From Anaerolineae bacterium (GTDB taxonomy: Bacteria; Chloroflexota; Anaerolineae; Aggregatilineales; JAFGMM01), in the NCBI GenBank assembly GCA_027494055.1, contig JAOSJO010000023.1, forward strand, positions 62,001-126,000: 64,000 bases of DNA. Reading direction: 5' to 3'. Below, piece after piece: positions 49,670 to 58,422 of this stretch (position 1 is its first letter; each line of letters opens with the position of its first letter). A program made the position numbers and the translations under genes. The notes beneath the pieces were generated by a model. That model was not told where the DNA came from, ran no database searches, and worked only from the letters and a program-made list of their open reading frames with translations.

Positions 49670-50953
49670 ATGAACGCAGGCGTACAACAGCGCATCAATC
49701 GCATCCTCAACCCCAGAGACGGGCGCGCGGTGTGCGTCGCCGCCGACCACGGCTGGATGAGCGACTTCACGCCCAACGTCGCGGAGCTTGAGCGCATCGT
49801 CGGCCAGGTCGTGGCCGGCGGCGCAGACGCCATCCTCATGAGCTACGGGCAGGCGCAACGCCTGGGCCACCTCCTCGCCGGGCGCGACACGCCCGCGCTC
49901 CTGGTGCGCGCCGACTGGATGAACATGCCGCGCCTGGGCGCGTCAAACGTCGCCAATGCGGTGCCGCAGCAGGAACTCCGCCACCTCCCGATCTCCCACG
50001 CAGCCGACGCGCTCAGAGTGGGCGCGTCGGGTATCACCATTTACCTCTTCCTCGGCTACAGCGACGACCTGGAGGCGAGCAACCTCGAAGAGTGCGCCGC
50101 GTTCGCGCAGGAGTGCCGCCGTATCGGGCTGGTGTGCATCATCGAGCCGCTGGCGGTCGGCGCGAACGTGACCGGCGCGAACATCGTCGATATCCTGACG
50201 CTCGGCGCGCGCATGGTGGTGGAGGCCGGCGCGGACATGCTCAAAATCCCCTACACCGGCGACGTGGCAACCATGCGGCGGCTGGTGGAGGTCGCCGGCG
50301 TGCCGGTGCTGGTGCTCGGCGGCGCGCGCTCCAAGCGCGACCGTGATGGCCTCGACCTCGTCGCTGAGGCGTTCGAGGCGGGCGCAGCCGGGACGGTCTT
50401 CGGGCGCAACGTCACCAAAGCGCCCGACCCGGCGCAGATGGTGCGCAACCTGTGCGCGCTCGCGCACGGCGGCGCGTCGGTCGATGACGTGCTCGCGCCG
50501 GAGCCGGTGGACGTGATCCGCCTCAAGGGGCTGGCGGAGAAGTGCACTGGCTGCCGGCTCTGCGAGATCGCGTGCAGCGCGTATCACGGGCACGGCGGCA
50601 ACCCGCTTTACGCCGTCGTGCGCGTCCACGCGCCCGAAACATTCTCGGTGAAGCGCCGCTACCAGTACACACCGATGCACTGCACGCTGTGCGGCAAGTG
50701 CGTCGAGGCCTGCCCGGAGGGGGCGCTTGTCATCGCAGACGGCGTGGTCAGGTGGGACAGCGCGAAGTGCCAGGGGCACGGCGCGTGCGTGGAAGCGTGC
50801 CCGCTCGGCGTGGTTGCATGGCAGCCTGCGGGCAACGGCGCGGGCGTCCCCCTGTTCTGCGACCTGTGCGGCGGCGACCCGCAATGCGCGGCGCAGTGCC
50901 CTGAAGAGGCCATCGTTATCCTGGAACGCAGCAGCAATCCGGTGGGAGGTTGA
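49670..50953 (+). CDS. Class I aldolase fused to a four-cluster ferredoxin domain
   Basis: 427 residues. Residues 1-275 are an archaeal-type (DhnA/COG1830) class I aldolase: CVAADHGWMSDFTPN (substrate loop), Schiff-base K192 in GADMLKIPYTGDVATM, PVLVLGGARSKRDRDGLDL and GTVFGRNVTKAPDPAQMV. Residues 290-427 are a polyferredoxin with four Cys sets: C292/295/298/302, C338/341/344/348, C367/373/377 and C397/400/406/410. The third has a CX5C spacing (CQGHGAC), so one cluster may be incomplete. This Fe-S part looks like the electron-transfer subunit of AOR and dehydrogenases. The gene lies 15 bp after the aldolase paralogue and 3 bp before the AOR gene. Confidence 0.9.
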   Translation: MNAGVQQRINRILNPRDGRAVCVAADHGWMSDFTPNVAELERIVGQVVAGGADAILMSYGQAQRLGHLLAGRDTPALLVRADWMNMPRLGASNVANAVPQQELRHLPISHAADALRVGASGITIYLFLGYSDDLEASNLEECAAFAQECRRIGLVCIIEPLAVGANVTGANIVDILTLGARMVVEAGADMLKIPYTGDVATMRRLVEVAGVPVLVLGGARSKRDRDGLDLVAEAFEAGAAGTVFGRNVTKAPDPAQMVRNLCALAHGGASVDDVLAPEPVDVIRLKGLAEKCTGCRLCEIACSAYHGHGGNPLYAVVRVHAPETFSVKRRYQYTPMHCTLCGKCVEACPEGALVIADGVVRWDSAKCQGHGACVEACPLGVVAWQPAGNGAGVPLFCDLCGGDPQCAAQCPEEAIVILERSSNPVGG

Positions 50954-50956
50954 GAC

Positions 50957-52799
50957 ATGGCGGCGCATTCGGTCAGCGACCTGACGGCGCGCGGTTACGC
51001 CGGCAAGGTGCTCTTTGTCGATCTGGACGGCCCCGAACACCACGCCGAGCCGCTCGCGCGCGACGTCGCCGAGGCGTTCCTCGGCGGGCGGGGCATCGCC
51101 ACGTGGCTGTGGTACCACCGCCAGCCGCCGGGGGTGGACGCGCTCGCGCCGGAAAACCACTTCATCGTGTTCACCGGGCCGCTCACCGGGACCACCGCGC
51201 CCACTGCGGGGCGCTTCGGGCTGGTGACGAAAGCCCCGCCACCGGGAGCATCCTCGATAGCTACTGCGGCGGGCCGTTCGGCAAGTCGCTGAAGTACGCC
51301 GGCTACGACTGCCTGGCGGTTCGCGGGCGCGCGGCGGAGCCGTCGGTGCTCGTCATCGACGACGACCGGGTGAGCCTGGAGCCGGCCGGCGACCACTGGG
51401 GGCAGACGATCAGCCATGCAGAACGCGCGCTCAGGGCGCGGTACGGTCCCAACGCCGAGGCGCTCCTGATCGGCCCGGCGGGCGAGTGGGGCGCGCCGAT
51501 GGCGGGCGTCTTCAACCGGGAGCGCACCGCCGGGCGCGGCGGCGCGGGCGCGGTGCTGGGTAGCAAGAACCTCAAGGCCATCGTCGCCAGGGGCAGCGGC
51601 GGCGTGCACATCTACGACCCGGAGGGCTACGCCGAAGGGCTGAAGCTGGCGCTGCGCGCGCTGCGTATGAGCAGCCCGATCGAGCGGCTGGGCAAGCACG
51701 GGAGCGCCAACATCCTGGAGCTGATCAACGTGGCCGGCGCGCTGCCGACGCGGAACTTCCAGGCCGGCCAGTTCGAGGAGGCGGACGAACTCACCGGCGA
51801 GCAGTGGCGCGCGGCGGTGTGGGCGCAGGACCTGGCGTGCTGGGGCTGCCCGATCCATTGCAGCAAGCTCGCCAAGCGCGGCGACTGGACACTCGACGGG
51901 CCGGACTACGAGACGATCTACGCGGTGGGGACCTCGTGCGGCGTGGACGACAAGTGGGCCATCGTCGAGGCGAACCACATCTGCGACGAGTACGGCTTCG
52001 ACACGATCAGCGCCGGCAACACGGTCGGCTTCGTGATGGAGCTGTACCAGCGCGGCTACGTGACCGCCGCCGACCTCGACGGCGTGGAGGCGACCTGGGG
52101 CAGCGCCCACGCCCTGCTCACGCTGCTGCGCAAGATGGGCGCGGGCGAGGGCGTGGGCCGCCAGCTTGCGATGGGCACGCGCGCGCTGAGCCGGCAGTAC
52201 CCCCGGCAGCGAGGACTTCGCGATGCAGGTCAAGGGCCTGGAGATGCCCGCCTACCACCCCAACGCGGCGAAGGGGGGTCGCGCTGGCCTACGCCATCTC
52301 CGAGCGCGGCGCGTGCCACCTGCACGGCGCGCCGCTGGTGGAGTTGCTCGGCGGGGCCAACCCCCTGACGACGAGGGGCAAGGCCGAACTGGTGCGCACG
52401 TACCAGTCCGAGACGGCGGTGATCGACTCGGCGGTGCTGTGTTACTTCACGCACTTCGGCATGTCGCTCAAGGAACTGTGGCAGTTGATCGTCCCGGTCA
52501 CCGGCTTCGACTACCCGCACCCGCGCGACCTGGCGCGGCTGGGCGAGCGCGTGAGCACGCTGGCGCGGCTGTGTAACCTGCGCGAGGGCTTTACGCGCGC
52601 GGACGACACGCTGCCAAAGCGCGCCTTGCGCGAGGCGCTGGGCGATGGCCCCGCCAAGGGGCAGACGGTGGACCTGGAGCCGATGCTGGACGAGTACTAC
52701 GCGCTCATGGGCTGGGACCACGCGGGCGCGCCGACGCCGGCGTGCCTGGAGAGCCTGGGGCTGGATACGCTGCTCGCCGCGCCGGAAGCGACCGCATGA
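50957..52799 (+). CDS. Tungsten/molybdenum aldehyde:ferredoxin oxidoreductase (three frameshifts)
   Basis: About 613 residues, the usual AOR length. N-terminal GYAGKVLFVDLDGPEHHAEP is the standard opening, then FLGGRGIATWLWY, TGPLTGTTAPTAGRFGLVTK, YCGGPFGKSLKYAGYDCLAV and the 4Fe-4S motif CWGCPIHC, with the fourth ligand in DSAVLCYFTHFG. AYAISERGACHLHGAP is the pterin-side segment. It oxidises an aldehyde to the acid, passing electrons to ferredoxin. Breaks are at 51241 (AAA), 52203 (CCCCC) and 52277 (GGGGGG), each a homopolymer indel. Being third in the operon after the aldolase-ferredoxin fusion, it probably uses that fused domain as electron acceptor. Confidence 0.9.
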
Positions 52800-52812
52800 G
52801 CGCAGCGCACAG

Positions 52813-52835
52813 GGGCCGGAAAACCCGGCCCTTGT
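52813..52835 (+). terminator. Rho-independent terminator of the AOR operon
   Basis: GGGCCGG (52813-52819), a short A-rich loop and CCGGCCC (52825-52831) followed by TTGTT, 13 bp after the AOR stop. The T-tract is weak, and it runs directly into the next promoter. Confidence 0.6.
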
Positions 52836-52837
52836 TG

Positions 52838-52843
52838 TATAAT
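52838..52843 (+). promoter_or_regulatory. -10 element TATAAT for hicB
   Basis: Perfect TATAAT just after the terminator stem and 26 bp before the HicB start. No -35 is evident because the terminator occupies that position. Confidence 0.45.
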
Positions 52844-52868
52844 AGCGGTAGGCGATATGGAGGCAACG

Positions 52869-53075
52869 ATGCGACACGTTATTCTTGTCCCGGATGAGGA
52901 TGGCGTAGGCTTCACGGCTGAGGTCCCCAGCCTGCCGGGCTGCATTAGTGAAGGCGATACACTCGAAGAGACGCTGGAAAACATCCGCGAAGCGATTGCG
53001 CTATATATCGAAAGCATGAAAGCTCACGGCGAGCCTGTGCCGGAGGACCGCCCGATACAGGTTGTTAAGGTGTGA
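52869..53075 (+). CDS. hicB: HicB-family antitoxin
   Basis: 68 residues. MRHVILVPDEDGVGFTAEVP, SLPGCISEGDTLEETLENI and REAIALYIESMKAHGE are the standard HicB/UPF0150 fold (ribonuclease-H-like, CxSEGDT-type loop). I use ATG 52869 because GGAGG lies 5 bp before it; an ATG at 52857 sits before that SD and would add four residues. The usual partner HicA would follow, but only a short degenerate frame is seen. No C-terminal DNA-binding extension is present, so it may be an orphan. Confidence 0.85.
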   Translation: MRHVILVPDEDGVGFTAEVPSLPGCISEGDTLEETLENIREAIALYIESMKAHGEPVPEDRPIQVVKV

Positions 53076-53170
53076 CCAGGCTCCCGCACTTCGATATCTG
53101 GAACCGTGCACTCACATCTCTCCTCATCGCTAACCAGGGTCCTTATTTAACCTACCAAGTGCGGCTGTAG
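53072..53170 (+). pseudogene. Short HicA-like remnant after hicB
   Basis: A 32-codon frame from GTG 53072 overlapping the hicB stop (GTGA) begins VTRLPHF, like HicA proteins (MxRLPxxSG...), but then diverges and stops at 53170. The catalytic His of HicA (GSHxxL) is absent. This is a weak call from the start and position only. Confidence 0.3.
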
Positions 53171-53195
53171 GATTGGGCTGCCGGCTGTATTCCCT

Positions 53196-53732
53196 ATGAT
53201 AGTAATGTCGATCACAGAATACACAGCAAAGAAAAGATGGCCGATCTATTTAGCTGCTATATTCATACTTATCGGCGCTTTTGCAGTTGTGTGCCTCGCA
53301 CTTTCGTACTTCACCGTCCATGGTGGCTCTCCTCAATACAGAAACGGCATGGCGTTCTTGACGGAACTACTGGAAGGGAGAGAAGATGCTGCACTTGACT
53401 ATCTGGGGCTAGGACTCAGGGGTGCTGTGCATAGCGAGTGTCCTAATGGGTCCCTGATGAGCTGTGTCGAGCAAGTAATACCCGCCCAATGGGGAGATAT
53501 CGAGGAAATCCTATTTGTGGTCGGTTCTGGAAGCCGGAACACGTTGTTATTTCATACGAGATGGGGCAATCTTGATTACGGAGTCGTGTCAATCGTGCTA
53601 ATCATGGACGAGGAACACGGTAAGTGGGTGGTAGAAGGTTGGCGCGGGTTTGTTCTTTCCGAAGGAGAAGAGGCTGATAGCCAATTACTCCGTGGTATAC
53701 GACATGATAATGAGTTTCCAAAGCCGTTCTAG
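53196..53732 (+). CDS. Hypothetical membrane-anchored protein, AT-richer than neighbours
   Basis: 178 residues. I do not recognise it. One N-terminal membrane helix (WPIYLAAIFILIGAFAVVCL) after a short basic segment suggests a type II or signal-anchor protein. The rest (about 130 residues) is a soluble domain with a possible Cys pair (HSECPNGSLMSCVE) and beta-strands such as EEILFVVGSGSRNTLLFHTR. Two starts are possible, 53196 and 53205. Base composition of 53100-53740 is much AT-richer than the rest of the window, a sign of recent transfer or weak selection. Its neighbours give no hint of function. Confidence 0.65.
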   Translation: MIVMSITEYTAKKRWPIYLAAIFILIGAFAVVCLALSYFTVHGGSPQYRNGMAFLTELLEGREDAALDYLGLGLRGAVHSECPNGSLMSCVEQVIPAQWGDIEEILFVVGSGSRNTLLFHTRWGNLDYGVVSIVLIMDEEHGKWVVEGWRGFVLSEGEEADSQLLRGIRHDNEFPKPF

Positions 53733-53901
53733 TAATACCCCTACTTCATAAGCGGGGATAGTCTGCATGGACGCGACCGGGACGCACAGCGCGCTGCGCC
53801 CGTCTCTGCGTGAGGTTTCCCGTCCCGCCTCCCCAAAAACGACGCTGGCAGCCACGCAAAATGGTGTACCATAAGGTGGTACAATTGCCCCGGAGGGTGC
53901 A

Positions 53902-54774
53902 TTGCCGGCCGTCTTCAGCGTCGTGTTGACATGGAACAATCTGGGCGAGACCATCGCCTGCCTCGAGTCCCTGCAACGGACGGCATATGACGCCGGCCGC
54001 CACCACGTGATCCTGGTCGATAATGCGTCAAGCGACGGCACGGTGGATCGGGTCCGCGCGCAGTTCCCGGCGGTGCGTGTTATCGCCAACCGGCGCAACC
54101 TCGGTTACGCCGCCGGCTGCAACGTGGGGATCGGCGCGGCGCTTGACGCAGGCGCGGACTACGTCTGGCTGCTCAACAACGACGCGCGCGCTGCGCCCGA
54201 CGCGCTGCGCGAGATGGTCCGCATCGCCGAAAGCGACCCGACAATCGGCATCGTGGGGCCGCGCGTGCGGACGCGGGCGGGCGTGGATGAACTCGGCGCG
54301 TGGGTGGACCTGGCCGGCGCGCGCGTGCGCGTCGCCGGGGCCGACGACCCGCCCCTCGGCGCGGACCGGTTCGCCGTCGATTACGTGTGGGGCTGCGCGA
54401 TGCTGGTCGCGGCGCGCGTGTTCGACCGGGTGGGCGGCTTCGACGAGCGATTCGTCGCCTATTTTGAGGACACCGACCTCTGCTGGCGGGCGCAGCGCGC
54501 GGGCTTCCAGGTTGTCGCCGCGCCGGCCGCGCTGGTGTGGCATGGCGGCGCGCGGTCGGCGGACCGGCGTCCGCTGTGGCAGTTGTGGCGGCGCGCAATG
54601 GGGCGGCTCCGCTTCTTCTGGAAGCACACGCGCGGGCGGGCGCGGGCGGGCGCGGCGGCCCGGACAATCGGGCGCGAGTGGCCGCTGCTGGCCGCCGGGA
54701 CCGTGCTGCGCCACTGGCGCGGCCAGCGGGCGCGCGCCGCGCACCCGGATCGCGAAGGGATGAGGGAGGGATAG
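53902..54774 (+). CDS. GT2-family glycosyltransferase, rhamnosyltransferase-like
   Basis: 290 residues. Start TTG 53902 with GGAGGG nearby. FSVVLTWNNLGETIACLESL, LVDNASSDGTVDRV and VWLLNNDARAAPDALREM match GT2 proteins of the WcaA/rhamnosyltransferase type, with NND replacing DxD as in that group. VGGFDERFVAYFEDTDLCWR is the ED motif. The Arg-rich tail is typical. It starts the second glycan cluster, 6 bp before the radical SAM gene. Upstream, GTACC/GGTAC (53866-53882) is a small inverted repeat overlapping a TACAAT -10 (53880-53885). Confidence 0.88.
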   Translation: MPAVFSVVLTWNNLGETIACLESLQRTAYDAGRHHVILVDNASSDGTVDRVRAQFPAVRVIANRRNLGYAAGCNVGIGAALDAGADYVWLLNNDARAAPDALREMVRIAESDPTIGIVGPRVRTRAGVDELGAWVDLAGARVRVAGADDPPLGADRFAVDYVWGCAMLVAARVFDRVGGFDERFVAYFEDTDLCWRAQRAGFQVVAAPAALVWHGGARSADRRPLWQLWRRAMGRLRFFWKHTRGRARAGAAARTIGREWPLLAAGTVLRHWRGQRARAAHPDREGMREG

Positions 54775-54780
54775 CGCCCC

Positions 54781-55878
54781 GTGGATGCTCGCCGCCGGCT
54801 CCGTAACGGCCTGGATGAGGCCGCACGCCGCGCCGCGTGGCGGCTGGACCGCCCGCCGGTCAAGCCGCGCCAGGTGATCGTGGACATCACCGACCGCTGC
54901 TTCTTCCGCTGCATCACCTGTGACAAGTGGCGGACGCACCACACCCCGCCCGAACTCACCACAGACGAGTGGCGCGACGCGCTGGCGCGCCTCCATGCGT
55001 GGCTTGGGTCGTTCCACCTCAGCATCAGCGGGGGCGAGCCGCTGCTGCGCAAAGACCTCCTGGACATCATCGCGGCTGCGTCCGCGCGGGACTGCACGAC
55101 CAACCTCATGTCCAACGGCTGGCTCGTCGATGACGCGATGGCGACGGGGCTGGTGCGCGCCGGCCTCGGCAACCTGACGCTGTCGCTCAACGGCTTCCGC
55201 CCGGAGACCCACGACCTGACGCGCGGCGTCGCCGGCAGCTACGCGCGCCTCATGGCAGGGATCGAGGCTTTCAACCGGGCGCGCGGCGGGCGTCAGCCCG
55301 CGCCGACGCTGAGCCTGAACGGGATCCTGAGCGGCCACAACGCGGGCGAGATACCGGACCTCGTCCGCTGGGCGCGCACCGCCGGGGTTGATGCGGTGGC
55401 GGTGCAGCCCCTGGTGGACGTCGCCAACTACCAGCCCTACAGCCAGCCCGCGCGCACGTTCACCGCCGGCTGGGAGGGCGACAACCCCCTCTGGGGCGGG
55501 GAGGCCGGCCAGTTCGCGCGCGTGCTCGACACGCTCATCGACCTGCGCCGGGCCGGGTACCCGGTCCTGAACACGCCGCGCCAGCTCGAGCTGATGAAGG
55601 GCTATTTCGACGCGCCGGGCGCGCCGCCGGCGGGGCGGTGTCACGTCGGCGTGAACAATTTCCTGATCGATCCCTACGGCGGCGTGCGCCTCTGCTATAC
55701 CATGGACGTTGTGGGCGACATCCGCGCCGACGCGCCGGCGGCGATCTGGTGGAGCGCGGCGGCGGCGCGCGTGCGCGCGGGGATACGGTCGTGCCGCATG
55801 GGCTGCTGGCTGCTCAACTGCAACTACCGGGGTACCCTGCGCGAGCAGGCGGCGGACGCGCTGCGCGGGCGGCGATGA
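54781..55878 (+). CDS. Radical SAM enzyme with SPASM-like C-terminus
   Basis: 365 residues, intact. Cluster motif C40-x3-C44-x2-C47 in DITDRCFFRCITCDKW, GGE motif in LSISGGEPLLRKDLLDIIAA, and SLNGFRPETHDLTRG. The C-terminus has GRCHVGVNNFLIDPYGG, LCYTMDVVGDI and SCRMGCWLLNCNY, Cys residues suitable for one or two auxiliary clusters. Start GTG 54781 (7 bp after the GT2 stop, GGGAGGG upstream). It overlaps the deacetylase by ATGA. Similar proteins occur in glycan and peptide-modification loci; the substrate is unknown. Confidence 0.87.
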   Translation: MDARRRLRNGLDEAARRAAWRLDRPPVKPRQVIVDITDRCFFRCITCDKWRTHHTPPELTTDEWRDALARLHAWLGSFHLSISGGEPLLRKDLLDIIAAASARDCTTNLMSNGWLVDDAMATGLVRAGLGNLTLSLNGFRPETHDLTRGVAGSYARLMAGIEAFNRARGGRQPAPTLSLNGILSGHNAGEIPDLVRWARTAGVDAVAVQPLVDVANYQPYSQPARTFTAGWEGDNPLWGGEAGQFARVLDTLIDLRRAGYPVLNTPRQLELMKGYFDAPGAPPAGRCHVGVNNFLIDPYGGVRLCYTMDVVGDIRADAPAAIWWSAAAARVRAGIRSCRMGCWLLNCNYRGTLREQAADALRGRR

Positions 55879-56528
55879 GGGTTTTGTGTTATCACAGTAT
55901 CTCGGATGCGGCAGACGCCTGGAGCGTCCCGCCGGCGCGGTTCGCGTGGCAGGCGCGGTGGCTCGCGCGGACGCTCGGCGCGGCGCGCGTGGCGCTTTCG
56001 TTCGACGACGGCTATGCGGACTTCCTGCACGTCTGGCCGTGGCTGCGGGAATTTGGGTTCAGGGTGATGGTGTTTGCGGTCAGCGCGAAACTGGGCGGCG
56101 GGGCGGACTGGGAGGGGGCGGCGCGCCTCCCCCTGCTGGCGCGCGACGATCTGTCCGCGCTGGCGCAACAGGGCGTCGAGATCGGCGCGCACTCGGCGAC
56201 GCACGCGCGCCTCAGCCAGTTGCCGCCTGAAGCGGCGCGGGCACAGATCGTGCAGGCCAGGGCGCAACTGGAGGCCGTCACCGGCGCGCCGGTGCGCCGC
56301 TTCGCCTACCCTTACAGCGAGGCCACGCCGGCGCTCGTGGAAATGGTCCGCGCCGCCGGCTTCGAGCAGGCCTACGTGATGCGTTCGGGATACGGGCGCG
56401 CGCGCCTGACAACGCGCCGCATCCCGGTCGCCGGCGCGGACGGCGCGCTGCGCTTCGCCCTCAAGGCGCTGACCGGTTACGCCAGTTGGGTCGATCTGCG
56501 CATGGATGTACGGGGCGTTCCAGGATGA
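55875..56528 (+). CDS. Polysaccharide deacetylase (NodB-type, CE4)
   Basis: 217 residues. MRVLCYHSISDAADAWSVPP, VALSFDDGYADFLHVWPWL (catalytic FDDG), GVEIGAHSATHARLSQLP (H-x3-H metal pair) and FAYPYSEATPALVEMVRAAG fit the CE4 NodB fold. These enzymes remove N-acetyl groups from glycans. Start ATG 55875 overlaps the radical SAM stop; it also overlaps the next GT2 by ATGA at 56525-56528. No signal peptide is seen, so it may act on a cytoplasmic lipid-linked intermediate. Confidence 0.85.
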   Translation: MRVLCYHSISDAADAWSVPPARFAWQARWLARTLGAARVALSFDDGYADFLHVWPWLREFGFRVMVFAVSAKLGGGADWEGAARLPLLARDDLSALAQQGVEIGAHSATHARLSQLPPEAARAQIVQARAQLEAVTGAPVRRFAYPYSEATPALVEMVRAAGFEQAYVMRSGYGRARLTTRRIPVAGADGALRFALKALTGYASWVDLRMDVRGVPG

Positions 56529-57514
56529 CGCATCCCAGAGAGGCGGCGGCCCCCCGCGTGGCGCTGTCGGTCATCGTGCCCGCGTTCCGCCGGGTCGCGG
56601 CGCTGGCGCGGGTGCTCGCGGGGCTGGCGGCGCAGGAGTGCCTTGCCGACCCGCTCGAAGTGATCGTCGTGGTCGATGGCGGCGCGCCCGATGTGTGCGC
56701 CCTGTTGGGTGACTCTGACTACACGAAAGATGACGCCGGCGCGCGGCGCTACATCGTCATCCCGGAGGGCGGGCCGGCGGTCGCGCGCAACGCAGGGGCC
56801 GCCGAGGCGCGCGGGGACCGCCTGCTGTTTCTGGATGACGACATCATCCCCGCCCCCACCCTGGCGCGCGCGCACGTCGACCTGCACCGGCGCGACCCGG
56901 ACGCGGTCGGCCTCGGCAAGATCGACCTGGACGCGGCGCGCCGCCTGACGCCCTTCGAGCGCTATCTCTACGGCTTCTACGACACGCACTACCGGAAAAT
57001 GGACGGCGGCCACCGCCCGACGTTCTGGGACGCGCTCACCGGCAACCTCTCCACGCCCGCCGAGGCGTTTCGCGCGGCCGGCGGCTTTGATGCGGCCTTC
57101 TCGTTGCTGCGCCACGAGGACATTGAGTTTGCCTACCGGCTGGCGCGCGCCGGGCTGCGCTTCGCCTACCTGCCGGCGGCGGTGGGTTACCACCAGTACG
57201 TGAAGACGTTCGAGCGTGGGTGCCATGAGGCTTACGTCAACGGCGTGAGCAGCGTCATGCTGGTGGCGCGTCACCCGGAACTGCGCGACCAGGCGCTCAC
57301 GCGCCGGTGGGCGGCACTGCCGCCGGTAGCCCGGCCGGCGCTGCGTGCGCTCCTGCGCATGGACCGCGCGCGCGTCATGGGATGGATGGCGGCCCTGCGC
57401 GCCCCGGCGGAGCGCACGCCGGGGATGGCGCTCCTGTTCTACCGCACCGCCTACCACCTCAACTTCTGGCATGGCGTGCGCGACGCGCAGAACGGGCGTC
57501 AGCCCCGCGTGTGA
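56525..57514 (+). CDS. GT2-family glycosyltransferase
   Basis: 329 residues. VALSVIVPAFRRVAALARVL, VIVVVDGGAPDV, FLDDDIIPAPTLARAHVDL (DDD metal motif) and ALTGNLSTPAEAFRAAGGFD, LLRHEDIEFAYRLARAG (ED motif) identify a GT-A family 2 transferase. The C-terminal 90 residues are helical. Start ATG 56525 overlaps the deacetylase stop. It is the last gene of the coupled cluster GT2-radical SAM-deacetylase-GT2, which suggests one modified glycan product. Confidence 0.88.
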   Translation: MTHPREAAAPRVALSVIVPAFRRVAALARVLAGLAAQECLADPLEVIVVVDGGAPDVCALLGDSDYTKDDAGARRYIVIPEGGPAVARNAGAAEARGDRLLFLDDDIIPAPTLARAHVDLHRRDPDAVGLGKIDLDAARRLTPFERYLYGFYDTHYRKMDGGHRPTFWDALTGNLSTPAEAFRAAGGFDAAFSLLRHEDIEFAYRLARAGLRFAYLPAAVGYHQYVKTFERGCHEAYVNGVSSVMLVARHPELRDQALTRRWAALPPVARPALRALLRMDRARVMGWMAALRAPAERTPGMALLFYRTAYHLNFWHGVRDAQNGRQPRV

Positions 57515-57554
57515 CCACGTATCGCTGTCTGTGGGGTTCGTGACTACACGAAAG

Positions 57555-58277
57555 CTAGGTCGATTTGCTGTTGCGTGCGCGTGCTTCCGCGCCGGTCGCC
57601 TCGCCGACAGTCTCGCCTTCAAAGAACGCCGCCTCAAGGTCGAAGCCGGCCGGGATGCGCAACCGCTCCGCCGCGATAATCGTCTCGATGGCCGCCACCG
57701 CCTCGTCGAGCCGGTCCTCCTCGTTGAGGATCAGGTAATCGAACACCGCCGCCGAGCGCATGTGCTCCCGCGCCTTGGCAAGCCGCGTCTCCAAATCCTC
57801 GAGGCTGTGGCCCTCGTCGTGCGCGCGCTGGAGGATGCGGTGGCGCAGAATCTGCGGCGACGCGGTCACAAAGATGGAAACGCACTGCCCCGGAAAGCGC
57901 TGTTCCAGGAACACCTTCCCGTTTGCGTCCACCTCGGTCAACACCCACGGCTTGTCGGGCGGCGCGCCGCTGAGCAGGTCGGCCGGCATCCCGTAGAGGT
58001 CGCCGGTGCCATAGACCTCGGTGCGTTCCATGATCTCGCCCGAAGCGAACTTCGCCTCGAACGCTTCCGGCGTGACGAAATGATACTGTCCCTTCTCGAC
58101 CTCGCCGGGACGCGGCGCGCGCGTGGTGAACGTCATCGCGCGGTGGATAAACGGGTTGCGGCGCAGCAGCGCCTCGGTGACGCTCGCCTTGCCCACCCCG
58201 CTGGGGCCGGCGATGATGAGCAGCGCCCGGCGCGGCGCACCCGTAATCTGTTCAGGACCGACGAGCGCTTTCGACAT
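57555..58277 (-). CDS. gmk: Guanylate kinase-like protein
   Basis: 240 residues. P-loop IAGPSGVGKASVTEALLRRN (GKA instead of the common GKS/GKG), TFTTRAPRPGEVEKGQYHFV (GMP-binding TTRxPRxGE), YGTGDLYGMPADLL and VLTEVDANGKVFLEQ. These match guanylate kinase, ATP + GMP to ADP + GDP. The C-terminus is about 35 residues longer than typical. Start ATG 58277 has GGAAGG 7 bp upstream; 58307 is another in-frame choice. The Ala in the P-loop is a tolerated variation in some groups but should be compared with relatives. Confidence 0.87.
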   Translation of the reverse strand: MSKALVGPEQITGAPRRALLIIAGPSGVGKASVTEALLRRNPFIHRAMTFTTRAPRPGEVEKGQYHFVTPEAFEAKFASGEIMERTEVYGTGDLYGMPADLLSGAPPDKPWVLTEVDANGKVFLEQRFPGQCVSIFVTASPQILRHRILQRAHDEGHSLEDLETRLAKAREHMRSAAVFDYLILNEEDRLDEAVAAIETIIAAERLRIPAGFDLEAAFFEGETVGEATGAEARARNSKST

Positions 58278-58422
58278 ACAACCTTCCCTGGAAACCTTTC
58301 CTGGCACGGCCCACTGTTATGATAACGCGGTTGGCGCGAAACCAGTAACGCGCGGCGCGGCGCGCATAAGATGAAACAGTACGGCTTCAAGATGTCTGTT
58401 CAGGCGTTTGTTCGCGCATGGG

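Noticed and set aside
53733..53901. RNA gene or terminator in the 169-bp gap
   Set aside because: A weak CCCC/GGGG hairpin follows the stop at 53732 and a small inverted repeat precedes the GT2 promoter; neither has a T-tract or RNA-gene pattern.
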